Below, one piece after another: positions 50,467 to 59,088 of a DNA stretch of 64,000 nt (positions within the stretch are counted from its first letter, which is position 1; the number at the start of each line of letters is the position of its first letter). The position numbers were made by a program, and so were the translations under genes. Location of the stretch: positions 62,135 to 126,134 of the forward strand of contig NZ_ATYW01000016.1 of assembly GCF_000427885.1 (NCBI RefSeq), given 5' to 3'. The DNA comes from Glycomyces tenuis DSM 44171 (lineage in GTDB: Bacteria > Actinomycetota > Actinomycetes > Mycobacteriales > Micromonosporaceae). The notes below the pieces were generated by a model. It was not told the DNA's origin and did not search any database. It was given only the letters and a program-made list of their open reading frames with translations.

Positions 50467-51266
50467 CGGCGGGCCGTGACGATGTAGTAGTCGATCCAGC
50501 CGTTCTCGTAGCAGCGCAGCCAGTTGCGGCCCCAGGAGTCGGCGTACTCGGTCTGCGCGACCCAGCGGTCGAAATACGGCCACACGTGCTCGCCGATCGG
50601 ATCGACCTCGACGTCTTCGAGTCCGGCCTCTGACAGGTCCGCCGCGAACTCCCCCACCGGGCGGATCACGTCGATGCCGGGGCCGATGGTCTCGATCAGC
50701 TCGGAGAGCGAGGGCTCGACGGCGTCCGGCGCGAAGAACGCGGCCGTCGCGAAGCGCCCGCCCGGCCGCAGGACGCGCTGGACCTCGCGGGCGGTCTGCG
50801 CGAGGTCGTCGACGTGCTGGAGCATCTCGACGGCGTAGACGCCCTCGACGGCGTTGTCGGCCGAGGGGAGCTCGGTGACCGATCCCTTCTGGAACGTGAG
50901 GCGGTCGGCGAGCTCGGCGATCGCCTCGGCGTTGACTCTTCGGGCGCGCTCGAGCTGCTCGTCCGAGCGGTCGACGCCGGTGACCATGACGCCGAACTCC
51001 CGTGCCACCAGGGCCGCGCCGACACCGATGCCGCAGCCCAGTTCGAGCAGGCGCTCGCCCAGTCCGGGCTCGAGCCGCGAGACGACCCGCCGGTACATCT
51101 CGGCCTGGCTCTCGGTGCGCTCATCGACCGTGATCGGCCGGTCCGGGTCCACATCGCTCCAGTACCCGTAGTTGATGAACGAACCGGAGAAGATCGTCAG
51201 CGAGCTCAGGTCCTGCTCGCCGTACATGAGATCGCGCCGCTCTTGTGGACTCGTTTCCTGTGTCAT
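50463..51266 (-). CDS. SAM-dependent methyltransferase
   Basis: 267 residues of class I fold. SAM motif I is RLLELGCGIGVGAALVA, motif II VTGVDRSDEQLERAR, and motif III follows VEMLQHVDDLAQTAREV then LRPGGRFATAAFF. The N-terminal SLTIFSGSFINYGYW resembles small-molecule/lipid or sterol-type methyltransferases. ATG at 51266 is preferred over upstream starts. The substrate cannot be predicted. Convergent with the exporter, with stops overlapping by four bases. Confidence 0.88.
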   Translation of the reverse strand: MTQETSPQERRDLMYGEQDLSSLTIFSGSFINYGYWSDVDPDRPITVDERTESQAEMYRRVVSRLEPGLGERLLELGCGIGVGAALVAREFGVMVTGVDRSDEQLERARRVNAEAIAELADRLTFQKGSVTELPSADNAVEGVYAVEMLQHVDDLAQTAREVQRVLRPGGRFATAAFFAPDAVEPSLSELIETIGPGIDVIRPVGEFAADLSEAGLEDVEVDPIGEHVWPYFDRWVAQTEYADSWGRNWLRCYENGWIDYYIVTARR

Positions 51267-51366
51267 ACCGAGACATTCTGGCACGTTGAGACCGAGAGCG
51301 GCGAGTCATACACTTGAGGGATGTTCCTCCCGAGCACCCCTCCCCCCGTCCTGCGGGAATGCCGCC

Positions 51367-51876
51367 ATGTCCCAGCCTGACCCCGCTTCGCTCCGCGTCT
51401 CCGACGAGGAGCGCAACGCCGTCGCCGCCCAGTTGCAGGACTCGCTCGACGCCGGCCGGATCAATCTGAGCGAGTTCGACGAGCGCACCCGGGCCGTCTA
51501 TGACGCCGCCACGTACGACGAGCTCAACCGCCTGCTCAGCGATCTGCCCGGCGCGGTCCCGGCGGTTCCGCCCACGGCCGTCGAGCAGGCGCCGCCGCCT
51601 CGGCCGCGAGCGCCCGCGGCACCGCCGGAGGCGCCTCAGGAGCCGTCGAACGCGATGGGGAACGGGGCGCTGATCTGCGGCCTGGTCTCGGTGTTCAGCT
51701 TCTTCCCGTTCTCGGTCATGGCGATCGTCCTCGGCGCCATCGGGATCGACAAGGCGAACAAAGGCTTGGCCGACAACAGGTCCAGCGCGCTCGCCGGGCT
51801 GATCCTCGGTTCGGTGAGCCTGCCGGTGTGGATCACCTTCATCGTGCTGGGCTCGGTCTTCTGGTGGGGCGGTTAG
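51367..51876 (+). CDS. DUF1707-DUF4190 membrane protein
   Basis: 169 residues. Residues about 8-60 are a DUF1707 domain ([22 protein letters not shown], then [16 protein letters not shown]). A Pro/Ala-rich linker (70-100) leads to a DUF4190 pair of membrane helices ([19 protein letters not shown] and [17 protein letters not shown]). Such proteins are widespread in actinobacteria and of unknown function. ATG at 51367 is chosen as the first residue of the conserved domain; no strong RBS is visible. Its stop overlaps the miaB stop. Confidence 0.85.
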   Translation: MSQPDPASLRVSDEERNAVAAQLQDSLDAGRINLSEFDERTRAVYDAATYDELNRLLSDLPGAVPAVPPTAVEQAPPPRPRAPAAPPEAPQEPSNAMGNGALICGLVSVFSFFPFSVMAIVLGAIGIDKANKGLADNRSSALAGLILGSVSLPVWITFIVLGSVFWWGG

Positions 51877-53357
51877 CCGCAGGCGCAGCCGTCCGATTCG
51901 GCCTTCTCGGCCGGTTTGCGGCCGATCGTGGGCATCCCGAGGCTCACGCCGGGGAGCTTCGGGGCGGTGCCGGCCTCCCAGGCGTCGCCTGCCTTCGTGC
52001 GGCGGTGGCTCAGGATCGCGGTGTCGGCCACCAGGTGGTGCGGGGCGCCGTAGGTGACCTCGGTGGTGATGACGTCGCCGGGGCGGACGCCCTGCTCCGG
52101 GTCGGCCGTGAAGTGGACGAGGCGGCCGTCGCGGGCGCGGCCGGTCATGCGGCCGGTGGCCTCGTCCTTGCGGCCGTCCCCGACGGTGACGAGCACTTCG
52201 ACCTCGGCGCCCTCGAGCTTGCGGTTCTCCTCCCAGGAGACGCGCTCCTGGAGGGCCACCAGGCGTTCGTAGCGCTCCTGGACGACGGCCTTGGGGACCT
52301 GGTTCTCCATCTCCGCGGCGGGCGTGCCGGGGCGGATCGAGTACTGGAAGGTGAAGGCGCTCGAGAAGCGGGAAGCCTCGGTGACGTCGAGCGTGGCCTG
52401 GAAGTCCTCCTCGGTCTCGCCGGGGAAGCCGACGATGATGTCGGTGGTGATGGCCGCGTCCGGCATGGCCTCGCGGACCTTGTCGAGGATCTCCAGGTAC
52501 TTCTTCGAGCGGTAGGAGCGGCGCATCTCCTTGAGGACCCGGTCCGAGCCCGACTGGAGCGGCATGTGCAGGGAGTGGCAGACGTTCGGCGTCTCGGCCA
52601 TCGCGGCGATGACGTCGTCGGTGAAGTTCCGCGGGTGCGGGCTGGTGAAGCGGACGCGCTCGAGCCCGTCGATCTCGCCGCAGGCGCGCAGGAGCTTGCC
52701 GAAGGCGTACTTGTCGCCGAACTCGACGCCGTAGGTGTTGACGTTCTGGCCCAGGAGGGTCACTTCGGAGACGCCCTCTTCGGCCAGGGCCCGCACCTCG
52801 GCGAGGATCTCGCCGGGGCGGCGGTCCTTCTCCTTGCCTCGCAGGGACGGGACGATGCAGAAGGTGCAGGTGTTGTTGCAGCCGACCGAGATCGACACCC
52901 AACCGGAGTAGGTCGACTCGCGCTTGGTGGGCAGCGTCGAGGGGAAGACCTCGAGCGATTCGAGGATCTCGACCTCGGCGGCCCGGTTGTGGCGGGCCCG
53001 CTCGAGCAGGGTCGGGAGCGAGCCGATGTTGTGGGTGCCGAAGACCGCGTCGACCCAGGGGGCGCGCTTGACGATCTCGCCGCGGTCCTTCTGGGCGAGG
53101 CAGCCGCCGACGGCGATCTGCATGTCGGGGTTGGCGGTCTTGGCCGGGCGCAGGTGGCCGAGGTTGCCGTAGAGCTTGTTGTCGGCGTTCTCGCGCACGG
53201 CGCAGGTGTTGAACACGACGAGGTCGGGGTCGGCGCCGCCCTCGACGGGGACATAGCCCGCCTCCTCGAGGAGGCCGCCGATCCGCTCGGAGTCGTGGAC
53301 GTTCATCTGGCACCCGAACGTCCGAACCTGGTAAGTCTTCACGCCTTGCTGAGCCAC
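51873..53357 (-). CDS. miaB: tRNA-2-methylthio-N6-dimethylallyladenosine synthase
   Basis: 494 residues. MiaB adds the 2-methylthio group to isopentenyl-A37 of tRNA. The N-terminal UPF0004 domain carries the auxiliary-cluster cysteines ([27 protein letters not shown]), the radical-SAM motif is [12 protein letters not shown] (residues about 159-170), and a C-terminal TRAM domain follows. The extreme C-terminus (CACG) is Cys-rich. The start is GTG at 53357. Both enzymes of the ms2i6A37 pathway lie in this window but in separate units. Confidence 0.95.
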   Translation of the reverse strand: MAQQGVKTYQVRTFGCQMNVHDSERIGGLLEEAGYVPVEGGADPDLVVFNTCAVRENADNKLYGNLGHLRPAKTANPDMQIAVGGCLAQKDRGEIVKRAPWVDAVFGTHNIGSLPTLLERARHNRAAEVEILESLEVFPSTLPTKRESTYSGWVSISVGCNNTCTFCIVPSLRGKEKDRRPGEILAEVRALAEEGVSEVTLLGQNVNTYGVEFGDKYAFGKLLRACGEIDGLERVRFTSPHPRNFTDDVIAAMAETPNVCHSLHMPLQSGSDRVLKEMRRSYRSKKYLEILDKVREAMPDAAITTDIIVGFPGETEEDFQATLDVTEASRFSSAFTFQYSIRPGTPAAEMENQVPKAVVQERYERLVALQERVSWEENRKLEGAEVEVLVTVGDGRKDEATGRMTGRARDGRLVHFTADPEQGVRPGDVITTEVTYGAPHHLVADTAILSHRRTKAGDAWEAGTAPKLPGVSLGMPTIGRKPAEKAESDGCACG

Positions 53358-53425
53358 TGTTTCAGGATAGACGCGAGGTGGATCACAGCGAGAGGGCCGG
53401 GATCGGTCAGATCGGCCTCAGCGCG

Positions 53426-53455
53426 TTGCCGCCCGCGCGGGCGCCGTCTTAGCAT
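53426..53455 (+). promoter_or_regulatory. Promoter of the riboswitch-controlled exporter operon
   Basis: TTGCCG (53426-53431), an 18-base spacer and TAGCAT (53450-53455) place the transcript start near 53462, about 20 bases before the aptamer. Confidence 0.55.
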
Positions 53456-53480
53456 TGGTCCGGGGCCCGGCATTCGGGTC

Positions 53481-53538
53481 CGCGGACGAGGGAGCCGTAC
53501 CCGCACTTCGACAAGACGGCCTGGAAGGGTGTCTTGTC
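53481..53538 (+). promoter_or_regulatory. Guanidine-III riboswitch (ykkC-III) with translational switch
   Basis: The aptamer's conserved elements occur in order and spacing: GGACGAGG at 53484-53491, GCCGTACCC at 53494-53502, and ACAAGACGGC at 53511-53520, which closes the pseudoknot with GCCG. GACAAGAC (53510-53517) is perfectly complementary to GTCTTGTC (53531-53538), which ends right before the ATG; the loop so formed contains the RBS GGAAGGG (53523-53529). Guanidinium binding needs the first strand in the aptamer, so the RBS hairpin opens and translation turns on. The downstream SMR pair is the expected exporter. Confidence 0.9.
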
Positions 53539-53853
53539 ATGGCCTGGTTGATCTTGATCGCCTCCGGCGTGCTGGAGGCCGTGTGGGCGGCGGCGCTGTC
53601 CGCCTCCGACGGCTTCAAACGCCGAGGGCCCACGCTGCTGTTCTTCGTCGCCCTCGCGGTCAGCATGGCGGGACTGGCGTGGGCGATGAACTCGCTGCCC
53701 ACCGGCACCGCCTACGCGGTGTGGGTCGGCGTCGGCGCCACCTTGACGGTGCTGTGGGGGTTCCGCACCGGGCAGGAGCGGGCCACCTGGGGCAGGGTCC
53801 TGCTGCTGGTGCTGCTCGTCGGCTCGATCGTCGGCCTGAAGGCGGTGAGCTGA
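53539..53853 (+). CDS. SMR-family guanidinium exporter subunit 1
   Basis: 104 residues, four membrane helices. It starts MAWLILIASGVLEAVWAAAL, with the membrane-embedded Glu (residue 13) essential in SMR antiporters, then SDGFKRRGPTLLFF and GTAYAVWVGVGATLTVLWG. The Gdx/SugE subtype exports guanidinium in exchange for protons. It is controlled by the guanidine-III riboswitch upstream and paired with a second SMR gene one base after its stop. Confidence 0.93.
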   Translation: MAWLILIASGVLEAVWAAALSASDGFKRRGPTLLFFVALAVSMAGLAWAMNSLPTGTAYAVWVGVGATLTVLWGFRTGQERATWGRVLLLVLLVGSIVGLKAVS

Positions 53854-53854
53854 G

Positions 53855-54220
53855 ATGGCGTGGATCGTGCTGCTCGTCAGCGCCGTGTTCGAGGCCGTCT
53901 GGGCCACCGCACTGGGCCTGTCCGAAGGCTTCAGCGAGCCCGTGCCGACCGTGGTGTTCGCCGCCGCTCTGGCGGCGAGCATGTTCGGTCTGGGCTGGGC
54001 CGTGAAGCACATCCCCATCGGCACGGCGTACGCGGTGTGGGTCGGCGTCGGCGCCGCGCTGACCGTGGCGTACGCGATGGCCACCGGCACCGAGAGCGTG
54101 TCCGCGGCGAAGCTCGTCTTCATCGCCGGGATCATCGCCGCGGTCGTCGGCCTCAAACTCGTCCCGAGCGGGGCCGAACGGAAGCGGGCCGCCGAGGACG
54201 ACGCCGACGAGGCGGCCTGA
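53855..54220 (+). CDS. SMR-family guanidinium exporter subunit 2
   Basis: 121 residues, four membrane helices and an acidic/basic tail (SGAERKRAAEDDADEAA) longer than usual. The essential Glu is in VSAVFEAVWATAL, followed by GLSEGFSEPVPTVVF and GTAYAVWVGVGAALTVAYA. Overlapping arrangement and similarity to the first gene suggest an obligate heterodimer of opposite membrane topology. Same riboswitch control by co-transcription. Confidence 0.92.
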   Translation: MAWIVLLVSAVFEAVWATALGLSEGFSEPVPTVVFAAALAASMFGLGWAVKHIPIGTAYAVWVGVGAALTVAYAMATGTESVSAAKLVFIAGIIAAVVGLKLVPSGAERKRAAEDDADEAA

Positions 54221-54230
54221 CCGCGTTCGA

Positions 54231-54617
54231 TCAGGCGGCTTTACCCGCCGACTTCGCGAGCTGGGAGACACGCTGCTCCGAGATGCCGAGGACTGCCGCG
54301 ATATCTCGGCCGGTCATCCCCTCACTCTTGAGCAGCAGCACGGTCTGGCGGTTGATGTTCGAGGCTCGCGCCTGGAGCTGGGCGGCCTTCGCCGCCTTCG
54401 CTCTGGCATCGGCGATCCGGGCATCGATGTCAGGAGCGACGTGCCAGACGATGGCGATCGGGGCGGTATCGGCATCGGCCACGCCGAGGCAGTCGAGGTA
54501 GTCGCGGACCATCTCTTCGGCGGCGCCGGCGGTGGTCGACTGAGTGACGCCGACATCGGGGACGTCGAGTTCCCACAATCCGTGGACACGCGTTGCCGTG
54601 ACCGTGTAACTCCTCAT
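54231..54617 (-). CDS. hicB: HicB-type antitoxin with C-terminal helix-turn-helix
   Basis: 128 residues. The N-terminal part (MRSYTVTATRVHGLWELDV, then DVGVTQSTTAGAAEEMVRDYL) is the degenerate RNase H-like fold of HicB antitoxins; the C-terminal part is a DNA-binding helix-turn-helix (SEGMTGRDIAAVLGISEQRVS). It should neutralise HicA and repress the operon. ATG at 54617 overlaps the hicA stop by four bases. It is convergent to the SMR operon with a 10-base gap and no obvious terminator. Confidence 0.88.
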   Translation of the reverse strand: MRSYTVTATRVHGLWELDVPDVGVTQSTTAGAAEEMVRDYLDCLGVADADTAPIAIVWHVAPDIDARIADARAKAAKAAQLQARASNINRQTVLLLKSEGMTGRDIAAVLGISEQRVSQLAKSAGKAA

Positions 54618-54838
54618 CGAAGCCACCCTTCCTCCAGGCATTCAAGGTGCCGGATGATGCTGGTACAGGTTCCGGGACTGATATCGCGGTGCCGTGGCAG
54701 CGCCGTCGTGTGCGTCCCACACGGGCACTTCCAGATCTCGTGGCCGCCGCGCTTGGCAGTGCCCCGTGGGGAGCAACCGGCTTTGAGCAGTGCGGTCACG
54801 ACCCCTCGCCGCTTGATCGGTGCGGCCATCATCATCAT
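54614..54838 (-). CDS. hicA: HicA-type mRNA interferase toxin
   Basis: 74 residues. The core KRGGHEIWKCPCG holds the catalytic His (GGH), and ALPRHRDISPGTCTSIIRHL closes the fold. The CPC variant after the His is typical of an actinobacterial HicA subgroup. It should cleave mRNA in a ribosome-independent manner when free of HicB. Four consecutive ATGs (54838, 54835, 54832, 54829) make the exact start uncertain; the first gives MMMMAAPIKRR. No clear RBS is seen. Confidence 0.85.
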   Translation of the reverse strand: MMMMAAPIKRRGVVTALLKAGCSPRGTAKRGGHEIWKCPCGTHTTALPRHRDISPGTCTSIIRHLECLEEGWLR

Positions 54839-54846
54839 GGCATGCG

Positions 54847-54890
54847 ACTCTATCGAGACTAGAGTATAGATATCTAGGGGGGTAGAGCAA
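54847..54890 (-). promoter_or_regulatory. hicAB promoter and operator palindromes
   Basis: On the minus strand TTGCTC (54885-54890), a 16-base spacer and TATACT (54863-54868) form the promoter. TAGATATCTA (54867-54876) is a perfect palindrome within the spacer, and ACTCTA/TAGAGT (54847-54852, 54860-54865) flanks the start point. Both are likely HicB operators. Confidence 0.55.
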
Positions 54891-54973
54891 CTGAAACATC
54901 GACTTCCCGACTGATGACGAGATGACATTATCGGAACCAATTGATGCTGCCTGATCTGATTGCCGGGCTGCGG

Positions 54974-55228
54974 TCACGCAGGGAGGACCTCCTCGCCGCA
55001 GCCGATGATGTCATCGCTTGCGCGGTCGTCGACGACCGGCAAAGTCCGCAGTTCGGCGCGGAGCGCGTTCAATCGGCGATGGACGCGCCGAGAACGAACG
55101 CCGTGGGCTTGCCTATCCAGTCGTTCCCGGATCGCCGTTTCCACGGCTTCTGTCAGGGACTCGCCGGTGACCGCAACAAGCTCACGAGCGAGTTGATCGG
55201 CCGCCGAACTGTTGACGCTCAACACCAT
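54974..55228 (-). CDS. VapB-type antitoxin without adjacent toxin (orphan)
   Basis: 84 residues. MVLSVNSSAADQLARELVAV then GESLTEAVETAIRERLDRQ is the PSK-type transcription factor family (M. tuberculosis VapB/Rv0623-like), a short DNA-binding antitoxin; the C-terminus (RTLPVVDDRASDDIIGCGEEVL) is the toxin-binding arm. Such genes are normally followed within a few bases by a PIN-domain vapC, but the next 135 bases contain no PIN motif and then the hicA promoter begins. It is likely a remnant or a solitary antitoxin. TAGAAC (minus) ends seven bases before the ATG. Confidence 0.8.
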   Translation of the reverse strand: MVLSVNSSAADQLARELVAVTGESLTEAVETAIRERLDRQAHGVRSRRVHRRLNALRAELRTLPVVDDRASDDIIGCGEEVLPA

Positions 55229-55287
55229 GTCTGTCGTTCTACCACTGGATACAGAATTCTGGAAGCTGATCGCCGTGCCAATGCAAA

Positions 55288-55318
55288 GCCCCCGCGCAGT
55301 CAGATGCTGCGCGGGGGC
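55288..55318. terminator. Terminator hairpin after ilvC
   Basis: A perfect 12-bp stem (GCCCCCGCGCAG with its complement) and 7-base loop lies 15 bases past the ilvC stop; a short CTTT run follows on the minus strand. Confidence 0.8.
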
Positions 55319-55332
55319 CCGGAAGTCCGAAA

Positions 55333-56886
<1,554 letters not shown>

Positions 56887-56887
<1 letters not shown>

Positions 56888-58749
56888 CAGATGGACTCCT
56901 CGTCGTCGAAGTTGGGGCGCACGTCGCGGGCGTACAGGATCTCGTCGTTGGAGACGCCCGCGGGGACCATCGGCCACACCATGGCGTCGGGGCCGACGGT
57001 GAAGTCGACGACGACGGGGCGGTCGTCGATCGCGTTGGCCTGCCGGATGACCTCGTCGACCTCGTCGACGGTGTCGCAGCGCAGTCCCACGCATCCGAGG
57101 GCCTCGGCGAGCTTGACGAAGTCGGGCACGCGCGGCGAGTCCTCGCTGTGGTGGGTGCCCAGGTCGGTGTTGGAGTAGCGCTGCCCGTAGAACAGGGTCT
57201 GCCACTGGCGGACCATGCCGAGGTTGCCGTTGTTGATGACGGCGACCTTGATCGGGATGCCCTCGATGGCGCAGGTGGCGAGCTCCTGGTTGGTCATCTG
57301 GAAGCAGCCGTCGCCGTCGATGGCCCAGACGGGGCGGTCCATCCGGCCGAGCTTGGCGCCCATGGCGGCCGGGACGGCGTAGCCCATGGTGCCCAGGCCG
57401 CCGGAGTTGAGGAAGGTGCCCGGGTGCTCGTAGGCGATGAACTGGCTGGCCCACATCTGGTGCTGGCCGACGCCGGTGGTCCAGATGGTGCCCTCCTCGG
57501 CGAGCTCGCCGAGGCGCTTGATCACATACTGGGGCGAGGTGAGGCCGTCGTCGATGTCGGTCCACCCGAGCGGGTAGCGCTCGCGCAGGTCGTTCAGGGT
57601 CTCCCACCAGGCCTTGAGCCGCTCGCGACCGGGGTCGGCGTAGGCCTCGACCATGGCCGCCAGGGCGGCCTTGCAGTCGCCGACGATCGGGACGTCGGCC
57701 TCGCGGTTCTTGCCGATCTCGGCCGGGTCGATGTCGACGTGGACGATCTTGGCCTCGGGCGCGAAGGTGTCGAGCTTGCCGGTGACGCGGTCGTCGAAGC
57801 GGGCGCCGAGGGCGACGATGAGGTCGGCCTTCTGGAGGGAGTGGACGGCGGGCACGGTGCCGTGCATGCCGGGCATGCCCAGGTGCTGCTCGTGCGAGTC
57901 GGGGAAGGCGCCGCGGGCCATGAGCGTGGTGATGACCGGGGCGCCGGTCAGTTCGGCGAGCTCCAGGAGCTCGGCGTGGGCACCGGCCTTGACGACGCCG
58001 CCGCCGACGTACAGCACGGGGCGCCTGGACTCGGCGATGAGCGCGGCGGCCTCGCGGATCTGCTTGCCGTGGGGCTGGGTGGTCGGCTTGTAGCCGGGCA
58101 GGTCCATGCGCGGGGGCCACACGAACGGGGCCGGCGTGTTGAGGATGTCCTTGGGGATGTCGACCAGGACCGGGCCGGGGCGGCCGGTGGCGGCCACGTG
58201 GAAGGCCTCGGCCAGGACGCGCGGGATCTCGGCGGCGTCGCGGATGAGGTAGGAGTGCTTGGTGATCGGCATCGTGATGCCCACGATGTCGGCTTCCTGG
58301 AAGGCGTCGGTGCCGATGGCGGTGGAGACGACCTGCCCGGTGATGGCGACGACCGGGACGGAGTCCATGTGGGCGTCGGCCAGGGGGGTGACGAGGTTGG
58401 TGGCGCCGGGTCCGGAGGTGGCCATGCAGACGCCGACCTTGCCGGTGGCCTGCGCGTAGCCGGCGGCGGCGTGTCCGGCGCCCTGCTCGTGCCGGACGAG
58501 GACGTGGCGCACCTTGACCGAGTCGAGGAGGGGGTCGTAGGCGGGGAGGATCGTGCCGCCGGGAATGCCGAAGACGGCCTCGACGCCGAGCTCTTCCAGG
58601 GCCTTGACGACGGCCTGCGCGCCGGTGAGCACGGGGGCGGCGGCCGGGGTGCTCTGGTGGGGCGGGCCGGGCTTGGGTGCCTTCGGCGTGGCGGGCTGAG
58701 CCTTGGCAGCCTGCGGCCCTGGCTTCGGTGCCTTCACTGGTGTGCTCAT
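56887..58749 (-). CDS. ilvB: Acetolactate synthase large subunit
   Basis: 620 residues. It condenses two pyruvates, or pyruvate with 2-oxobutyrate, using ThDP and FAD. Landmarks are the catalytic Glu in [16 protein letters not shown], the FAD region and the ThDP motif [15 protein letters not shown] with [12 protein letters not shown]. An extra N-terminal stretch of about 45 residues rich in Pro, Ala and Lys precedes [18 protein letters not shown] at 58749 follows the attenuator by about 60 bases and shows GAAGGAC... as a modest RBS. Confidence 0.96.
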
Positions 58750-58811
58750 GTCCTTCGTCCAAATAGGGTTGGCTGACTGATTCGACACTGGGACGTCGGT
58801 TCCCCGGGCAG

Positions 58812-58874
58812 AAAAAAGCGCCCGCGTGCAATGACGCACGGGGCGAGCGCACCGTCGGGGAAGCGACGGTGCGC
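58812..58874 (-). promoter_or_regulatory. ilvBNC transcription attenuator
   Basis: Right after the leader-peptide stop, an 11-bp perfect hairpin (58847-58857 with 58864-58874) is followed by a second, 10-bp bulged hairpin (58819-58829 with 58836-58845) ending in six T on the minus strand (58812-58817). The second is an intrinsic terminator; the first is a competing or pausing structure. Stalling on Leu/Val/Ile codons of the leader should prevent termination. Confidence 0.85.
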
Positions 58875-58939
58875 TAAATAAGTACTACGACGAGCAGCCG
58901 CTCGGGGGCGGCTGTCTCGATGTAGCTCTGCTGCGGCAC
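58874..58939 (-). CDS. ilvBNC leader peptide
   Basis: A 21-residue reading frame ending ...[11 protein letters not shown] just before the attenuator: seven branched-chain residues in a row (Leu Leu Val Val Val Leu Ile) at its C-terminus, using codons CTG CTC GTC GTA GTA CTT ATT. Its TAG stop touches the first hairpin. GTG at 58939 is the preferred start because it is six bases after the -10 CATGCT, giving a leaderless message; a GTG 12 bases earlier is also in frame. It senses charged tRNA for branched-chain amino acids. Confidence 0.85.
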   Translation of the reverse strand: MPQQSYIETAAPERLLVVVLI

Positions 58940-58945
58940 GAGACC

Positions 58946-58974
58946 AGCATGCACGATTCCGGCCCGTGAGTCAA
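58946..58974 (-). promoter_or_regulatory. ilvBNC promoter
   Basis: On the minus strand TTGACT (58969-58974), a 17-base spacer and CATGCT (58946-58951) form a good promoter. Transcription should start at or next to the GTG of the leader peptide. Confidence 0.7.
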
Positions 58975-59088
58975 CTTTTCTCAGACTCCGGGATGTCGTG
59001 GCGGGGCGGCGACGGCGGAACGTTCGCCGCCGCGCGGCGGCGTCCGGTTCGGGTGGCGGTGGGCGACGGGTGGGCTCCCCGGACCGAT

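Noticed and set aside
54845-54973. Remnant vapC downstream of vapB
   Set aside because: Translation in all minus frames gives no PIN-domain acidic motifs; nothing supports a pseudogene.
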